From a virus, in the IMG/VR virus record IMGVR_UViG_3300017923_000012, positions 1 to 24,663 of that record: 24,663 bases of DNA; one strand, given 5' to 3'. The notes under the pieces were generated by a model. It searched no databases, was not told where the DNA came from, and saw only the letters and a list, made by a program, of their open reading frames with translations. Shown in pieces: positions 11,896-20,206 of this stretch. A program made the translations under genes and the position numbers. Positions within the stretch are counted from its first letter, which is position 1, and each line of letters opens with the position of its first letter.

Positions 11896-12241
11896 ATGGG
11901 TGCCCGTGGTCCTGCCTCTGTTGGTATTTATCCTGCAACTGCTGATGGCCTGGGCGTTTTGGAGTTTTCGGCAAAAGTTTGTGACGCGTGATGATTGTGA
12001 GTCATGTCGTGGAGAGATCGTTTGCAGTCATCAAAGGGCCGAGGCTCGTATGCAGCAACTGGAGCAAGGTCATGCCGTGCAAGAGGCCGCAGCGGCATAC
12101 CAGGTAACTACAGCCGATCTGGAAAAAATTTACGACCGAATAAATGGCGTTGACAGGAAAGTGAGTGACCAAAGTGGCGAATTACGAGCTATGCGCAGAG
12201 AGCTGGGGCTGATCAACCAGCACTTACTGGAGAAGTCATGA
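11879..12241 (+). CDS. Membrane-anchored coiled-coil protein (DUF2730-like)
   Basis: A 120-residue protein with one N-terminal transmembrane helix (residues about 7-30, WVPVVLPLLVFILQLLMAW), a short Cys-containing segment (CESCRGEIVC) and a coiled-coil C-terminal half (DLEKIYDRINGVDRKVSD onward). This is the build of the DUF2730 family found between the lysis genes and the terminase of Mu-like phages. The topology also suits an inner-membrane spanin, so it may partner the lipoprotein at 11468-11668. It overlaps both neighbours by a few bases. Confidence 0.8.
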   Translation: MDVFLKWVPVVLPLLVFILQLLMAWAFWSFRQKFVTRDDCESCRGEIVCSHQRAEARMQQLEQGHAVQEAAAAYQVTTADLEKIYDRINGVDRKVSDQSGELRAMRRELGLINQHLLEKS

Positions 12242-12525
12242 CATACAGGGAACGAATTACAGAGGCCAGGCGACTGGAGGTTCTGCAGCTACTAGCAGAA
12301 ACACCGGGGTATGAAGCGGGCGAAACGCTTATTTTTCGCGCTATGACCGTGGGCACCTCTGCCGATCAGCTCGTTTCGGATCTGGCTTGGCTGGATGAGC
12401 AGGGCTTGGTGTCGCTCTCCGATGTTTCAGGCGTTCGGCTCGCTAAAATTACGCAAAGAGGGCTGGACGTAGCTCACGGGCTTAGCAGGGTCCCGGGCGT
12501 GGCTCGGCCCCTGCCTGGGGAGTAA
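12238..12525 (+). CDS. Winged-helix phage protein before the terminase
   Basis: A 95-residue winged-helix protein (LEVLQLLAETPGYEAGETLI, then TSADQLVSDLAWLDEQGLV and the wing VSGVRLAKITQRG). Small ArsR-like proteins of this kind stand directly before the small terminase gene in many Mu-like phages (VpaChn25_0724-type). DNA binding is likely; the target is unknown. The start overlaps the previous stop in an ATGA arrangement. The next gene begins 2 bases after its stop. Confidence 0.8.
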   Translation: MTYRERITEARRLEVLQLLAETPGYEAGETLIFRAMTVGTSADQLVSDLAWLDEQGLVSLSDVSGVRLAKITQRGLDVAHGLSRVPGVARPLPGE

Positions 12526-12527
12526 AT

Positions 12528-13067
12528 ATGTCCAGGCGGTCGTCAGTTAACGCAATAAGCGCCGAAGCCCGGGATGAGCTGGATCGGATGGTCCGCGAGG
12601 GCCGGGCGACAATCGACCAAATTCGAAATCGGCTCTTGGAACTTGAGGGCGAGGAAGCGCCCAGCCGTTCGGCCATCGGGCGCTACGTCCAGTCGGCCAA
12701 GCAGCAGATGGAGCGCTACCGCCAGGCCCAGGAGGTGGCCAAGGTCTGGGTGGGCAAGCTGGAGGAGGAGCCGGACGGCGACGTGGGCCGGCTGCTCTCG
12801 GAGATGCTCAGGACGGTGGCCTTCAGCTCGCTTTCCGAGCTGGGGGATGACGAGCACGCAGCGGATGCAAAAGACATCCGGTTTCTGGCCCAGGCGATCA
12901 AGGACCTGGCCAGCGCGGACAAGATCAGCGCCGAGCGCGAGCTGCGCATCCGGCAGGAGGTGGCCAGGCAGGCCGCAGACAAGGCCGGCGAGGTGGCCAA
13001 GCGCGGCGGGCTGTCCAAGGACGCGGTGCAGGAGCTGCGCCGCGAGATTCTGGGGGTGGCCGAGTGA
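12528..13067 (+). CDS. Small terminase subunit (DUF3486, Mu gp27-like)
   Basis: A 179-residue protein of the Mu gp27/DUF3486 family. The N-terminal part is a helix-turn-helix DNA-recognition domain (DELDRMVREGRATIDQIRNRL, then SRSAIGRYVQSAKQQ); the rest is a long helical oligomerisation region. The small terminase recognises the packaging site near the left end of Mu-type DNA and recruits the large subunit. The order gp27-gp28-gp29 is preserved. The GTG start of the large subunit lies inside its final codons. Confidence 0.9.
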   Translation: MSRRSSVNAISAEARDELDRMVREGRATIDQIRNRLLELEGEEAPSRSAIGRYVQSAKQQMERYRQAQEVAKVWVGKLEEEPDGDVGRLLSEMLRTVAFSSLSELGDDEHAADAKDIRFLAQAIKDLASADKISAERELRIRQEVARQAADKAGEVAKRGGLSKDAVQELRREILGVAE

Positions 13068-14623
13068 GCGTGTCCCCGGAGATACCGAGCACGGCCAAGG
13101 CCGAGGTGCCGGCGGTCCTCTTGCCCTATCAGCGGGCCTGGATCGACGACCCGGCCAAGCTCAAGGTCAGCGAGAAGTCCAGACGGACCGGCCTGACCTG
13201 GGCCGAGGCTGCCGACGACGTGCTCATCGCGGCTGCGGCCAAGGGGGCCGGCGGCCAGAACGTCTACTACATCGGCTACAATCAGGACATGGCCATCGAG
13301 TACATCGAGGCCTGCGCCATGTGGGCCAAGGCCTTTTCCAGGGCCGCCTCGGCCATCGAGGAGGGCATCTGGGAGGAGGACTCCGAGGACAAGCACATCA
13401 AGACCTTCACCATCAAGTTCCCGGACTCCGGGCACCGGATCGTGGCCCTGTCCTCGCGCCCGGCCAACCTGCGGGGCAAGCAGGGCGTGGTGGTCATCGA
13501 CGAGGCGGCCTTCCACGAGAAGCTGGACCAGCTCCTGAAGGCGGCCCTGGCCCTCTTGATCTGGGGCGGCAAGGTCCGGGTGATCAGCACGCACAACGGC
13601 GACACCAACCCCTTCAACGAGCTGATCCACGAGGTGCGGGCCGGCAAGCGGCGCGGCTCGGTGCAGCGGATCGAGTTCCAGGAGGCGGTCAGCCAGGGGC
13701 TGTTCCAGCGGGTCTGCCTGCGCCTGGGCGAGGAATGGACCGAGGAGGCCGAGCGGCAATGGGTCCGGGAGGTCTACGATTTCTATGGCGACGACGCGGC
13801 CGAGGAGCTGGACGTGGTGCCCAGTCACTCGGCCGGCAGCTACCTGTCCAGGGTGCTGATCGAGTCGCGCATGGCCGAGGCCCCGGTGCTGCGGCTGTCC
13901 AGGGGCGACGACTTCGGCAAATGGCCGCTGCACCTGCGTCAGGCCGAGATCCGCGACTGGTGCGAGCGTGAGCTGTTGCCGCGCCTGGAGGCCCTGAACC
14001 CCGACCGGGAGCACTGCCTGGGCGAAGACTTCGCCCGCTCGGGCGACTTGACGGTCATCGCGCCGCAGGAGATCGGCCAGGACCTGGTCAGGCGGACCAA
14101 GCTCCTGGTGGAGCTGAGAAACATCCCCTTCAAGCAGCAGGAGCAGATCCTGTTCTACATCATGGACCGGCTGCCCGGGCTGCGTTCGGCCGCCCTGGAC
14201 GCGCGCGGCAACGGCCAGCAGCTGGCCGAGGCTGCGGCGGACCGCTACGGCTCGGCCCTGGTGCATCAGGTCATGCTCTCGGACAAGTGGTACGCCGAGG
14301 CCCTGCCCGGCTTCAAGGCGGCCTTCGAGGACGGCGACATCGAGGTGCCCAAGGACGGCGACGTCCTGGATGATTTGCGCATGCTGCAGGTCATCAACGG
14401 GGTGCCCAAGCTGCCCAAGGCCTCCAGCGGCAGGGGCGAGGAAAAGCGGCACGGCGACGCGGCCATCGCCCTGGCCCTGGCCTGGTACGCCTCCAAGCAG
14501 GAGGGCGCGCCGATCGAGTTCATGTCCACCGGCCGGGCCCGGGCCGGAGCCGAGGGCCTGGCGGCGATGGACAGGGTCGGCTTCGGGGCCGTGGCCGGCA
14601 ACGTGGACACCGGAGGATTCTAA
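13064..14623 (+). CDS. Terminase large subunit (Mu gp28-like)
   Basis: A 519-residue DNA-packaging motor. The ATPase half shows a variant Walker A (SEKSRRTGLT, 36-45), Walker B GVVVIDEAA (141-149) and a coupling motif STHNG (175-179). The C-terminal nuclease half has candidate metal ligands Asp322 (GEDFARSGD), Asp379 (ALDARGNG) and Asp465 (HGDAAIALA), an RNase H-like arrangement. It translocates DNA into the prohead and makes headful cuts, taking host DNA at both ends in Mu-type phages. The GTG start overlaps the small subunit stop by four bases. Confidence 0.93.
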   Translation: MSVSPEIPSTAKAEVPAVLLPYQRAWIDDPAKLKVSEKSRRTGLTWAEAADDVLIAAAAKGAGGQNVYYIGYNQDMAIEYIEACAMWAKAFSRAASAIEEGIWEEDSEDKHIKTFTIKFPDSGHRIVALSSRPANLRGKQGVVVIDEAAFHEKLDQLLKAALALLIWGGKVRVISTHNGDTNPFNELIHEVRAGKRRGSVQRIEFQEAVSQGLFQRVCLRLGEEWTEEAERQWVREVYDFYGDDAAEELDVVPSHSAGSYLSRVLIESRMAEAPVLRLSRGDDFGKWPLHLRQAEIRDWCERELLPRLEALNPDREHCLGEDFARSGDLTVIAPQEIGQDLVRRTKLLVELRNIPFKQQEQILFYIMDRLPGLRSAALDARGNGQQLAEAAADRYGSALVHQVMLSDKWYAEALPGFKAAFEDGDIEVPKDGDVLDDLRMLQVINGVPKLPKASSGRGEEKRHGDAAIALALAWYASKQEGAPIEFMSTGRARAGAEGLAAMDRVGFGAVAGNVDTGGF

Positions 14624-16066
14624 ATGGCGAGCAGGCCCGAGACCAGAGAGATCGCCTCCACCCAGGACGGCCGGGACATCACCCGGGGCTACATCTCCCC
14701 GCTGGAGATCCTGCGGCCCGAGGACCAGGTGCTGATGCGCCGGGGCGGCGGGGATCTGCGCATATACGAGGAGCTGAAGCGGGACGACCAGGTGGCGGCC
14801 ACCTGGGGCTCGCGGCAGGACGCGATCGTGCAGGCCGAGTGGTACGTGGAGGCCGGCGGCGAGTCGGCGGCGGACCAGGCGGCGGCCGACTTTTTGCGCG
14901 AGCAGCTCAGCCGCGTCCGCTTCGACGCGGTGACCAAGAAGATGCACTACGGGGTCTTCTACGGCTACGCCGTGGCCGAGTGCCTCTGGGCGCGGGACGG
15001 CTCCCGCGTGGCCCTGGAGGCGATCAAGGTGCGAAACCGCAGGCGCTTCCGCTTCGACGGGGCCGGGCGGCTGCGGCTTCTGACCGCCAGCGACCCCCAG
15101 GGCGAGGTCATGCCGGAGCGGAAGTTCTGGGTCTACTCGGCCGGGGCGGACCACGACGACGAGCCCTACGGCCTGGGCCTGGGCCACTACCTGTACTGGC
15201 CGGTCTACTTCAAGCGCTCGGGCTTGCGGCTGTGGCTGATCTTCCTGGACAAGTTCGGCCAGCCCACGGCCAGGGGCAAGTACCCGGCCAACGCCACGCC
15301 GCAGGAAAAGCAGAACCTGCTGGACGCCCTGCGGGCCATCCACACCGAGTCCGGGATCATCGTCCCCGAGGGCATGGACGTGGAGCTGATCGAGGCGGCC
15401 CGCTCGGGCACGGCCGACTACGCCACCCTGTACAGCACGATGGACCGGGCCATCGCCAAGGTCATCCTGGGCCATACCGGCAGCTCGGAATCAACTCCGG
15501 GGAAGCTCGGCGGCGAGGACATGGCCGAGCACGTGCGCGGGGACATCGTCAAGGCGGACGCGGACGTGATCTGCGCTTCCTTCAACGCCAGCGTGGCCAG
15601 GTGGCTGACCGAGTGGAACTTTCCGGGCGCGGCCACGCCCAGGGTCTGGCGCTCCTTCGAGGAGCCCGAGGACCTGAACAAGCTGGCCGAGCGCGACGGC
15701 AAGATCGCCCGGCTCGGCTTCAAGCCGACCCTGCAGTACGTCACCGAGACCTACGGCGAGGGCTGGGAGGAGGACGACCGGCCCGGTGGCGGCGGCCCGC
15801 TCGGCTTCGCCGAGGGCGACGACCAGGCCCCGACGGCCTTTGCCGACCGGCTTGAGGATGAGACCGAGGCGGAGATGGACCGGCTGATCGAGCCGGTGCG
15901 CCGCATGGTCCAGCAGGCCGGCAGCCTGGAGGAGGTCAGGCGGAACCTGGAGGGCATGTTCGAGGAGCTGCCCTCGGAGCAGCTGGGCAAGGTCATGCAG
16001 AAGGCCCTGGCCGCAGCCGAGCTTGCCGGGACCTATGAGGTGGCCGCCGGGGAGGGCGAGGAGTAA
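14624..16066 (+). CDS. Portal protein (DUF935, Mu gp29-like)
   Basis: A 480-residue protein of the DUF935 portal family. Features are the N-terminal STQDGRDITRGYISPLEILRPED region, a core with FYGYAVAECLWA and the sequence FKRSGLRLWLIFLDKFGQP, and the acidic C-terminal third. Twelve copies would form the ring at one prohead vertex through which DNA passes and to which terminase and neck proteins dock. The ATG directly follows the terminase stop. The length fits Mu gp29 (512 residues) roughly. Confidence 0.92.
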   Translation: MASRPETREIASTQDGRDITRGYISPLEILRPEDQVLMRRGGGDLRIYEELKRDDQVAATWGSRQDAIVQAEWYVEAGGESAADQAAADFLREQLSRVRFDAVTKKMHYGVFYGYAVAECLWARDGSRVALEAIKVRNRRRFRFDGAGRLRLLTASDPQGEVMPERKFWVYSAGADHDDEPYGLGLGHYLYWPVYFKRSGLRLWLIFLDKFGQPTARGKYPANATPQEKQNLLDALRAIHTESGIIVPEGMDVELIEAARSGTADYATLYSTMDRAIAKVILGHTGSSESTPGKLGGEDMAEHVRGDIVKADADVICASFNASVARWLTEWNFPGAATPRVWRSFEEPEDLNKLAERDGKIARLGFKPTLQYVTETYGEGWEEDDRPGGGGPLGFAEGDDQAPTAFADRLEDETEAEMDRLIEPVRRMVQQAGSLEEVRRNLEGMFEELPSEQLGKVMQKALAAAELAGTYEVAAGEGEE

Positions 16067-16863
16067 TGCCGATCGAGTACGGCGGACTGGGCTTTGCCGA
16101 GGCCATCCGGTTCTTCCGCAAGAAAGCCGATGTGCCCACCAAGCGCTGGAAGGATGTCTGGAAGGACGCCCACGACACCGGCTTCATGGTGGCCGGGGCC
16201 ATGAAGGCCGAGCTGCTGGCCGACCTGCGCCGGTCCGTGGACCAGGCCATCGCCGAGGGCACCACCCTGGAGGACTTCCGCAAGAGCTTCGACCGGACCG
16301 TGCAGAAGCACGGCTGGAGCTACAAGGGCAGCCGGGGCTGGCGGACGCGGATCATCTTCGAGACCAATCTCAGATCCGCCTACCAGGCCGGTCGCTACGC
16401 CCAGCTGACCGACCCGGACGTGCTGCAGGCCAGACTCTACTGGCAGTACCGGCACGGCGGATCGGCCGACCCCAGGGAGCAGCACCTGAGCTGGGACGGC
16501 CTGGTGCTGCCGGCGGACGATCCCTGGTGGCAGACGCACTACCCGCCCAACGGCTGGGGCTGCTCCTGCAAGGTGGTTTCCCTGTCCGAGGCCGACCTGG
16601 AGCACCTGGGCAAGGACGGCCCGGACCGGGCCCCGGCCGGTGGCACGTACCAGTGGACCGACTCCAAGACCGGGGAGGTGCACGAGGTGCCCGAGGGCAT
16701 CGACCCCGGCTGGGACTACGCGCCAGGGGCGACCGTGGCCGAGCGGACCAGGCGCTACGTGGAGAAGAGCGCCGGGACCATGCCGCAGGCGCTGGCCTCG
16801 GCCCTGAAGGCCTACGCGGCCAAGGTGCAGAAGGAAGAGCCCAAGAAGTTCGGAGGCAAGTGA
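16066..16863 (+). CDS. Head morphogenesis protein, Mu F / SPP1 gp7 family
   Basis: A 265-residue minor head protein. The SPP1 gp7/Mu gp30 (F) family is shown by the arginine-rich helix region GWRTRIIFETNLRSAYQAGR, followed by WQYRHGGSADPREQHLSWDG and the C-terminal signature YPPNGWGCSCKV (residues about 158-170). These proteins join the portal vertex during assembly and may travel with the DNA. It is shorter than Mu F, mainly at the C-terminus. It overlaps the portal stop by one base and the next gene by one base. Confidence 0.9.
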   Translation: MPIEYGGLGFAEAIRFFRKKADVPTKRWKDVWKDAHDTGFMVAGAMKAELLADLRRSVDQAIAEGTTLEDFRKSFDRTVQKHGWSYKGSRGWRTRIIFETNLRSAYQAGRYAQLTDPDVLQARLYWQYRHGGSADPREQHLSWDGLVLPADDPWWQTHYPPNGWGCSCKVVSLSEADLEHLGKDGPDRAPAGGTYQWTDSKTGEVHEVPEGIDPGWDYAPGATVAERTRRYVEKSAGTMPQALASALKAYAAKVQKEEPKKFGGK

Positions 16864-17378
16864 TGGCCGGCATCTCCCTGAGCGTGGACATCAACGACGA
16901 GGCCGTGACCCAGGCCCTGAAGCGCATGCGCCGGAGCATGGCCGACCCGGCCCCGGCCCTCAAGGAGATCGGCGAGCACCTGCAGGTTTCGGTGGACGAG
17001 CGCTTCCGCACCGAGACCGACCCGGAGGGGCGGCCCTGGGAGCCGCTGTCCCCGTTCACCCGGGCGAACAAGAAGAACGACAAGATCCTGACCGAGCGGG
17101 GCGGCCCGGGCCTGCGCGGCTCCATCCACTACCGGGTGAGCGACGGCGTCCTGGAGCAGGGCACGAACAAGATTTACGGGGCCATCCACCAGCTCGGCGG
17201 GACCATCAGGGCCAAGGGCGGCTCCCTGGCCATCGGCGACCCGGACGGGGCCTTCGCCCTGGTCAAGCAGGTGACCATTCCGGCCAGGCCCTACCTCGGC
17301 CTGTCGGACAGCGACCGGGAAGCGGTGCGCGAGATCCTGGAGCGCCACGCCATGCCCAGGGAGGCGGGCCGGGGATGA
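16863..17378 (+). CDS. Virion morphogenesis / tail completion protein (Mu G-like)
   Basis: A 171-residue protein of the phage virion morphogenesis family (Mu G, P2 S-like). Typical features are the N-terminal helix EAVTQALKRMRRSMADPAPALKEIGEHL, split by a linker, then EGRPWEPLSPFTR, LRGSIHYRV, YGAIHQLGG and the C-terminal IPARPYLGLSD. It acts in completing tails and their joining to heads. ATG 16863 shares its A with the previous TGA. It is followed by a 143-bp non-coding spacer that contains a strong hairpin. Confidence 0.9.
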   Translation: MAGISLSVDINDEAVTQALKRMRRSMADPAPALKEIGEHLQVSVDERFRTETDPEGRPWEPLSPFTRANKKNDKILTERGGPGLRGSIHYRVSDGVLEQGTNKIYGAIHQLGGTIRAKGGSLAIGDPDGAFALVKQVTIPARPYLGLSDSDREAVREILERHAMPREAGRG

Positions 17379-17414
17379 CCGAGGCGCAACTTTTCGCCCA
17401 CAGAAGCCCCAGAA

Positions 17415-17456
17415 TCGTTTCCAAGGCCCCTACCCGACCCTTGGGCCGGGAAACGA
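17415..17456 (+). other. Long stem-loop between tail-completion and protease genes
   Basis: TCGTTTCC (17415-17422) pairs with GGAAACGA (17449-17456), and inside it GGCCC (17425-17429) pairs with GGGCC (17443-17447), giving 13 bp with a small internal loop. No U-tract follows, so it is probably not a terminator. An RNA-processing, stability or attenuation element before the abundant head genes is possible. The remainder of 17379-17521 is an AT-rich leader with GGGGAGG before ATG 17522. Confidence 0.6.
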
Positions 17457-17521
17457 GGCAAAGGCATGTACACGAGGCCGTTAAACACCTTTTAAACACA
17501 TAGGCGAACCGGGGAGGTGGC

Positions 17522-18619
17522 ATGAAAGCGATAGAAATCTTTAAGCCGGGCAAGCACACGGCCATGAGCGGCGACCAGGTGGAGTTCTCCGAAGGCAGGC
17601 TCCAGGAGGCCGCCAAGGCCTACGACCCGGCCCTGCACGAGGCCCCGATCGTGGTGGGGCATCCCAGGACGGATCAGCCGGCTTACGGCTGGGTGGAGTC
17701 GCTGGCCTTCGCCGAGGGCTCCCTGCAGGCCAAGCCCCGCCAAGTGGACGAGAGATTCGCCGAGCTGATCCGGCAGGGCCGGTTCAAGAAGGTCTCGGCC
17801 AGCTTCTACCGGCCGGACTCGAAGGCCAACCCCAAGCCGGGGGTCTACTATCTCCGGCACGTGGGCTTTCTGGGGGCACAGCCGCCGGCCGTCAAGGGCC
17901 TGAGGCAGGTGGAGTTCTCCGAGGCGGACGAGGATGTGGTGGAGCTGGAGTTCGGCGAGACCGAGCGCACCCTGGCCAGGGTGCTGCGGGGCCTGCGGGA
18001 GTGGGTCATCGAGCTGGCCGGCACGCGCAAGGCCGACGAGGTGATCCCGAACTACCAGATCCAGGACCTGGAGCGGCAGGACGGGCAGGGGCCCGAGTAT
18101 TCGGAAACCGGAACGGGGGGTGACGAAGTGAGCACCGAGGAGCAGCGGAAAGAGATCCGCAAGGAAGTCGAGGCCGAGTTCGCCGAGCGCGAGCGCAAGC
18201 TGGCCGAGGCCGAGAGGCAGCGCCGGCGCGAGGCCCACGAGCAGGCCGTGGACAAGCTGGTCAGCGACGGCAGGGTGCTGCCCCGCCACAAGGACGGCCT
18301 GGTCCAGTTTATGGAGGCCGTAGACGGCGGCCAGGCCGAGATCGAGTTCGCCGAGGGCGCCGAAGGCGGCCAGGCCAAGAAGCTGCCCCCGGCCGACTGG
18401 CTAACCAGGTTTCTGGCCGAGCTGCCCCAGGCCGTGGACTACTCAGAGCGTGGCGGCGGCTCCGAAAGCGACGGCGCGACCGGCTTCGAGACGCCGGAGG
18501 GCCACAGCGTGGATCCGGCCAAGGCCAGGCTGCACAAGCAGGCCCTGGAGTACCAGGAGAAGCATCAATGCGACTACATCACCGCCGTCAGCGTGGTGAG
18601 TAAACAGGGAGGTGAGTAA
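17522..18619 (+). CDS. Head maturation protease with fused scaffold (Mu I-like)
   Basis: A 365-residue protein matching the Mu I/Z arrangement. Residues 1-about 170 are the protease part (IVVGHPRTDQPAYGWVESL with a conserved His, then FKKVSASFYRPD with a likely nucleophile Ser). The C-terminal half is a highly charged coiled coil (RKEIRKEVEAEFAERERKLA) that serves as scaffold. The protease cuts the scaffold and itself during prohead maturation. GGGGAGGTGG precedes ATG 17522. An internal in-frame start at 18128 would make the scaffold alone. It ends just before the decoration protein gene. Confidence 0.9.
   Translation: MKAIEIFKPGKHTAMSGDQVEFSEGRLQEAAKAYDPALHEAPIVVGHPRTDQPAYGWVESLAFAEGSLQAKPRQVDERFAELIRQGRFKKVSASFYRPDSKANPKPGVYYLRHVGFLGAQPPAVKGLRQVEFSEADEDVVELEFGETERTLARVLRGLREWVIELAGTRKADEVIPNYQIQDLERQDGQGPEYSETGTGGDEVSTEEQRKEIRKEVEAEFAERERKLAEAERQRRREAHEQAVDKLVSDGRVLPRHKDGLVQFMEAVDGGQAEIEFAEGAEGGQAKKLPPADWLTRFLAELPQAVDYSERGGGSESDGATGFETPEGHSVDPAKARLHKQALEYQEKHQCDYITAVSVVSKQGGE
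18128..18619 (+). CDS. Internal scaffold gene within the protease gene (Mu Z-like)
   Basis: In frame with the protease gene, GTG 18128 (codon 203) is preceded by the strong purine tract GGGGGGTGA at 4-base spacing. It starts exactly where the protease linker ends and the coiled coil begins (VSTEEQRKEIRKE). It would give a 163-residue scaffold. In Mu, the scaffold Z is made in the same way from within gene I. Its use here is inferred from the ribosome-binding site and domain border. Confidence 0.6.
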   Translation: MSTEEQRKEIRKEVEAEFAERERKLAEAERQRRREAHEQAVDKLVSDGRVLPRHKDGLVQFMEAVDGGQAEIEFAEGAEGGQAKKLPPADWLTRFLAELPQAVDYSERGGGSESDGATGFETPEGHSVDPAKARLHKQALEYQEKHQCDYITAVSVVSKQGGE

Positions 18620-18963
18620 TGAGCCAGTCCATCCCCATTCTGACCCTGACCCAGCAGGCCTCGGGCGCGGTGACCGCCCGCCGCTTCGTCGGTTTCGACG
18701 GGGCCCAGATCGGCACGGACGGCGCCCGGGCAATGGGTGTGTCCCAGCACGACGCCGAGGACGGCCAGGACATGGCCGTGGACGCGATCGGCACCACGGT
18801 GGTCGAGACCGGCGGGTCCTTCTCCATCGGAGACGAGCTAGTGGCGGACGCCTCGGGCCGGGCCATCGTTAACCCGGATGTCGGAGGCGAGGTGATCATG
18901 GCCGATCCGCTGGAGGCCTCCGGCGGCACCGGCGAGTTCGTCGAGGTCCTGCTGCGCAGATAG
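18619..18963 (+). CDS. Capsid decoration/cement protein (DUF2190-like)
   Basis: A 114-residue, beta-rich protein typical of the DUF2190 family that lies between scaffold and major capsid genes (TQQASGAVTARRFVGFDG, then GTTVVETGGSFSIGDELVAD and GRAIV). Such proteins form trimers on the outer capsid surface and stabilise it. ATG 18619 overlaps the protease stop by one base with GGAGG upstream. The structure and length fit; direct evidence for capsid binding is lacking. Confidence 0.82.
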   Translation: MSQSIPILTLTQQASGAVTARRFVGFDGAQIGTDGARAMGVSQHDAEDGQDMAVDAIGTTVVETGGSFSIGDELVADASGRAIVNPDVGGEVIMADPLEASGGTGEFVEVLLRR

Positions 18964-19001
18964 CTTTCAACCAACTTTCGACCTGACACGGAGGTATCCA
19001 T

Positions 19002-19940
19002 ATGACCATGAATCCAAGTCAAGTGCGGGTCATCGACCCGATCCTGACCAACGTCGCCCAGGGGTACGCCCACCCCGAGCGGGTCGGCCACGCGCTCTTC
19101 CCCAGGGTGCCGGTGCGCCAGCGCGGCGGCCAGATCATCGAGTTCGGGCGGGAGAGCTTCAAGCGCTACAAGACCAGACGGGCCCCTGGGGCGGCCACCA
19201 AGCGGCTGCAGTTCGGCTACGACGGCAAGCCCTTCGCCCTGGTCCAGGACTCCCTGGAGGGCCTGGTGCCCTGGGAGCACATGCAGGACGCCAACCAGGT
19301 GCCCGGGATCGACATGGGGGCCGAGGCGATCAACGAGGTCATGAGCATCCTGACTCTGTCCCTGGAGATCGAGCAGGCCAACCTGGCCACGGACGCCAAC
19401 AACTTCAGCGCCAGCAACAAGGTCAGCCTGGGCTCGGGCGAGTATTGGGACGACTACAGCACGCCCAGCGACCCGGCCGCCCAGGTACGGGAGTACCGGG
19501 AGACGGTGCGCGGCATCGTGGGCCTGCGGCCCAACGTGATGGTGGTCTCCGCCAAGGGCTTCGCCGCCCTGGCCGAGCACCCCAAGATCCTGGAGCGGTT
19601 CAAGTACACCTCCAGCGACTCGATCACGGCCGAGATGCTGGCCAGGCTGTTCAACCTGCGCCGGGTGGTCGTGGGCGACGCGGTGTACATGGAGGAAGGC
19701 TCGAACGCGATGGTCGACGTCTGGGGCAACAACGCCGTGCTGGCATATGTGCCGCAGCAGATCACCACGCGCCGGGCACCGTCCTTCGGCTACACCTATA
19801 CCCTGACCAACAACCCGCTGACCGAGGAGCCCTACAACGAGCGAAACCAGAAGTCCTGGGTCTATCCGGTGACCTATGAGCGGGCCCCGGTGCTGTCCGG
19901 CATCGAGTCCGGCTTCCTGATCCAGGGCCTGACCCAGTAA
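19002..19940 (+). CDS. Major capsid protein (Mu T-like)
   Basis: A 312-residue major head protein. Position after scaffold and decoration genes, length close to Mu T (305 residues) and family features support this: the N-terminal arm (VIDPILTNVAQGYAHPERVG), EFGRESFKRYKTRRAPG, and a C-terminal domain with YVPQQITTRRAPSFGYTYTL. It should take the HK97 fold and form the icosahedral shell. GGAGG is 8 bases before ATG 19002. A GC-rich hairpin just downstream may stabilise or attenuate the message. Confidence 0.9.
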   Translation: MTMNPSQVRVIDPILTNVAQGYAHPERVGHALFPRVPVRQRGGQIIEFGRESFKRYKTRRAPGAATKRLQFGYDGKPFALVQDSLEGLVPWEHMQDANQVPGIDMGAEAINEVMSILTLSLEIEQANLATDANNFSASNKVSLGSGEYWDDYSTPSDPAAQVREYRETVRGIVGLRPNVMVVSAKGFAALAEHPKILERFKYTSSDSITAEMLARLFNLRRVVVGDAVYMEEGSNAMVDVWGNNAVLAYVPQQITTRRAPSFGYTYTLTNNPLTEEPYNERNQKSWVYPVTYERAPVLSGIESGFLIQGLTQ

Positions 19941-19958
19941 TCCGAGGCCGTCCGTGAA

Positions 19959-19981
19959 GGGCCGGGTTTGAGCGCCGGCCC
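19959..19981 (+). other. GC-rich hairpin downstream of the major capsid gene
   Basis: GGGCCGG (19959-19965) pairs with CCGGCCC (19975-19981) around a 9-nt loop. It lies 18 bp after the capsid stop. Only CCTT follows, so it is a weak terminator at best; a stabilising 3' hairpin or attenuator that keeps capsid message in excess over tail genes is likely. Confidence 0.55.
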
Positions 19982-20017
19982 CCTTCCGGGCGCCCGGGCA
20001 ACTATCAAGGGGGCGAC

Positions 20018-20206
20018 ATGCCTACATATACCGTAAAATCACCGGTCAGGCGTCAGGGCCGGACGCATCGGCCCGGCGAGACTGTGGAGCTTGAAGGCCG
20101 CGAGGCCGAGCGTCTGCTGGCCCTGGGGGCCGTGGCAGAGGCCGAAAGCAAAAACGCAGGCGGCGGCGCGAAAAAGGCCGCCAAGGGCTCCGGCAAGGAG
20201 GAGTAA
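20018..20206 (+). CDS. Small Mu gp35-like protein
   Basis: A 62-residue protein with a small beta-rich N-terminal domain (YTVKSPVRRQGRTHRPGETV, then EREAERLLALGAV-like helix) and a Gly/Lys/Ala-rich tail. Proteins with the PGETVEL...ERLLALGAV pattern stand between the major capsid and gp36-like genes in many Mu-like phages. The role is unknown. AAGGGGG precedes ATG 20018. The next gene starts one base after its stop. Confidence 0.75.
   Translation: MPTYTVKSPVRRQGRTHRPGETVELEGREAERLLALGAVAEAESKNAGGGAKKAAKGSGKEE

Noticed and set aside
12574-13971. 465-codon ORF in another frame over the terminase genes
   Set aside because: It is an Arg/Gly/Ala-rich shadow caused by high GC; the terminase subunits in the other frames have clear family motifs.
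12716-15475. 919-codon minus-strand ORF opposite the terminase and portal genes
   Set aside because: It is a long antisense shadow of GC-rich genes with repetitive composition and no family signature.
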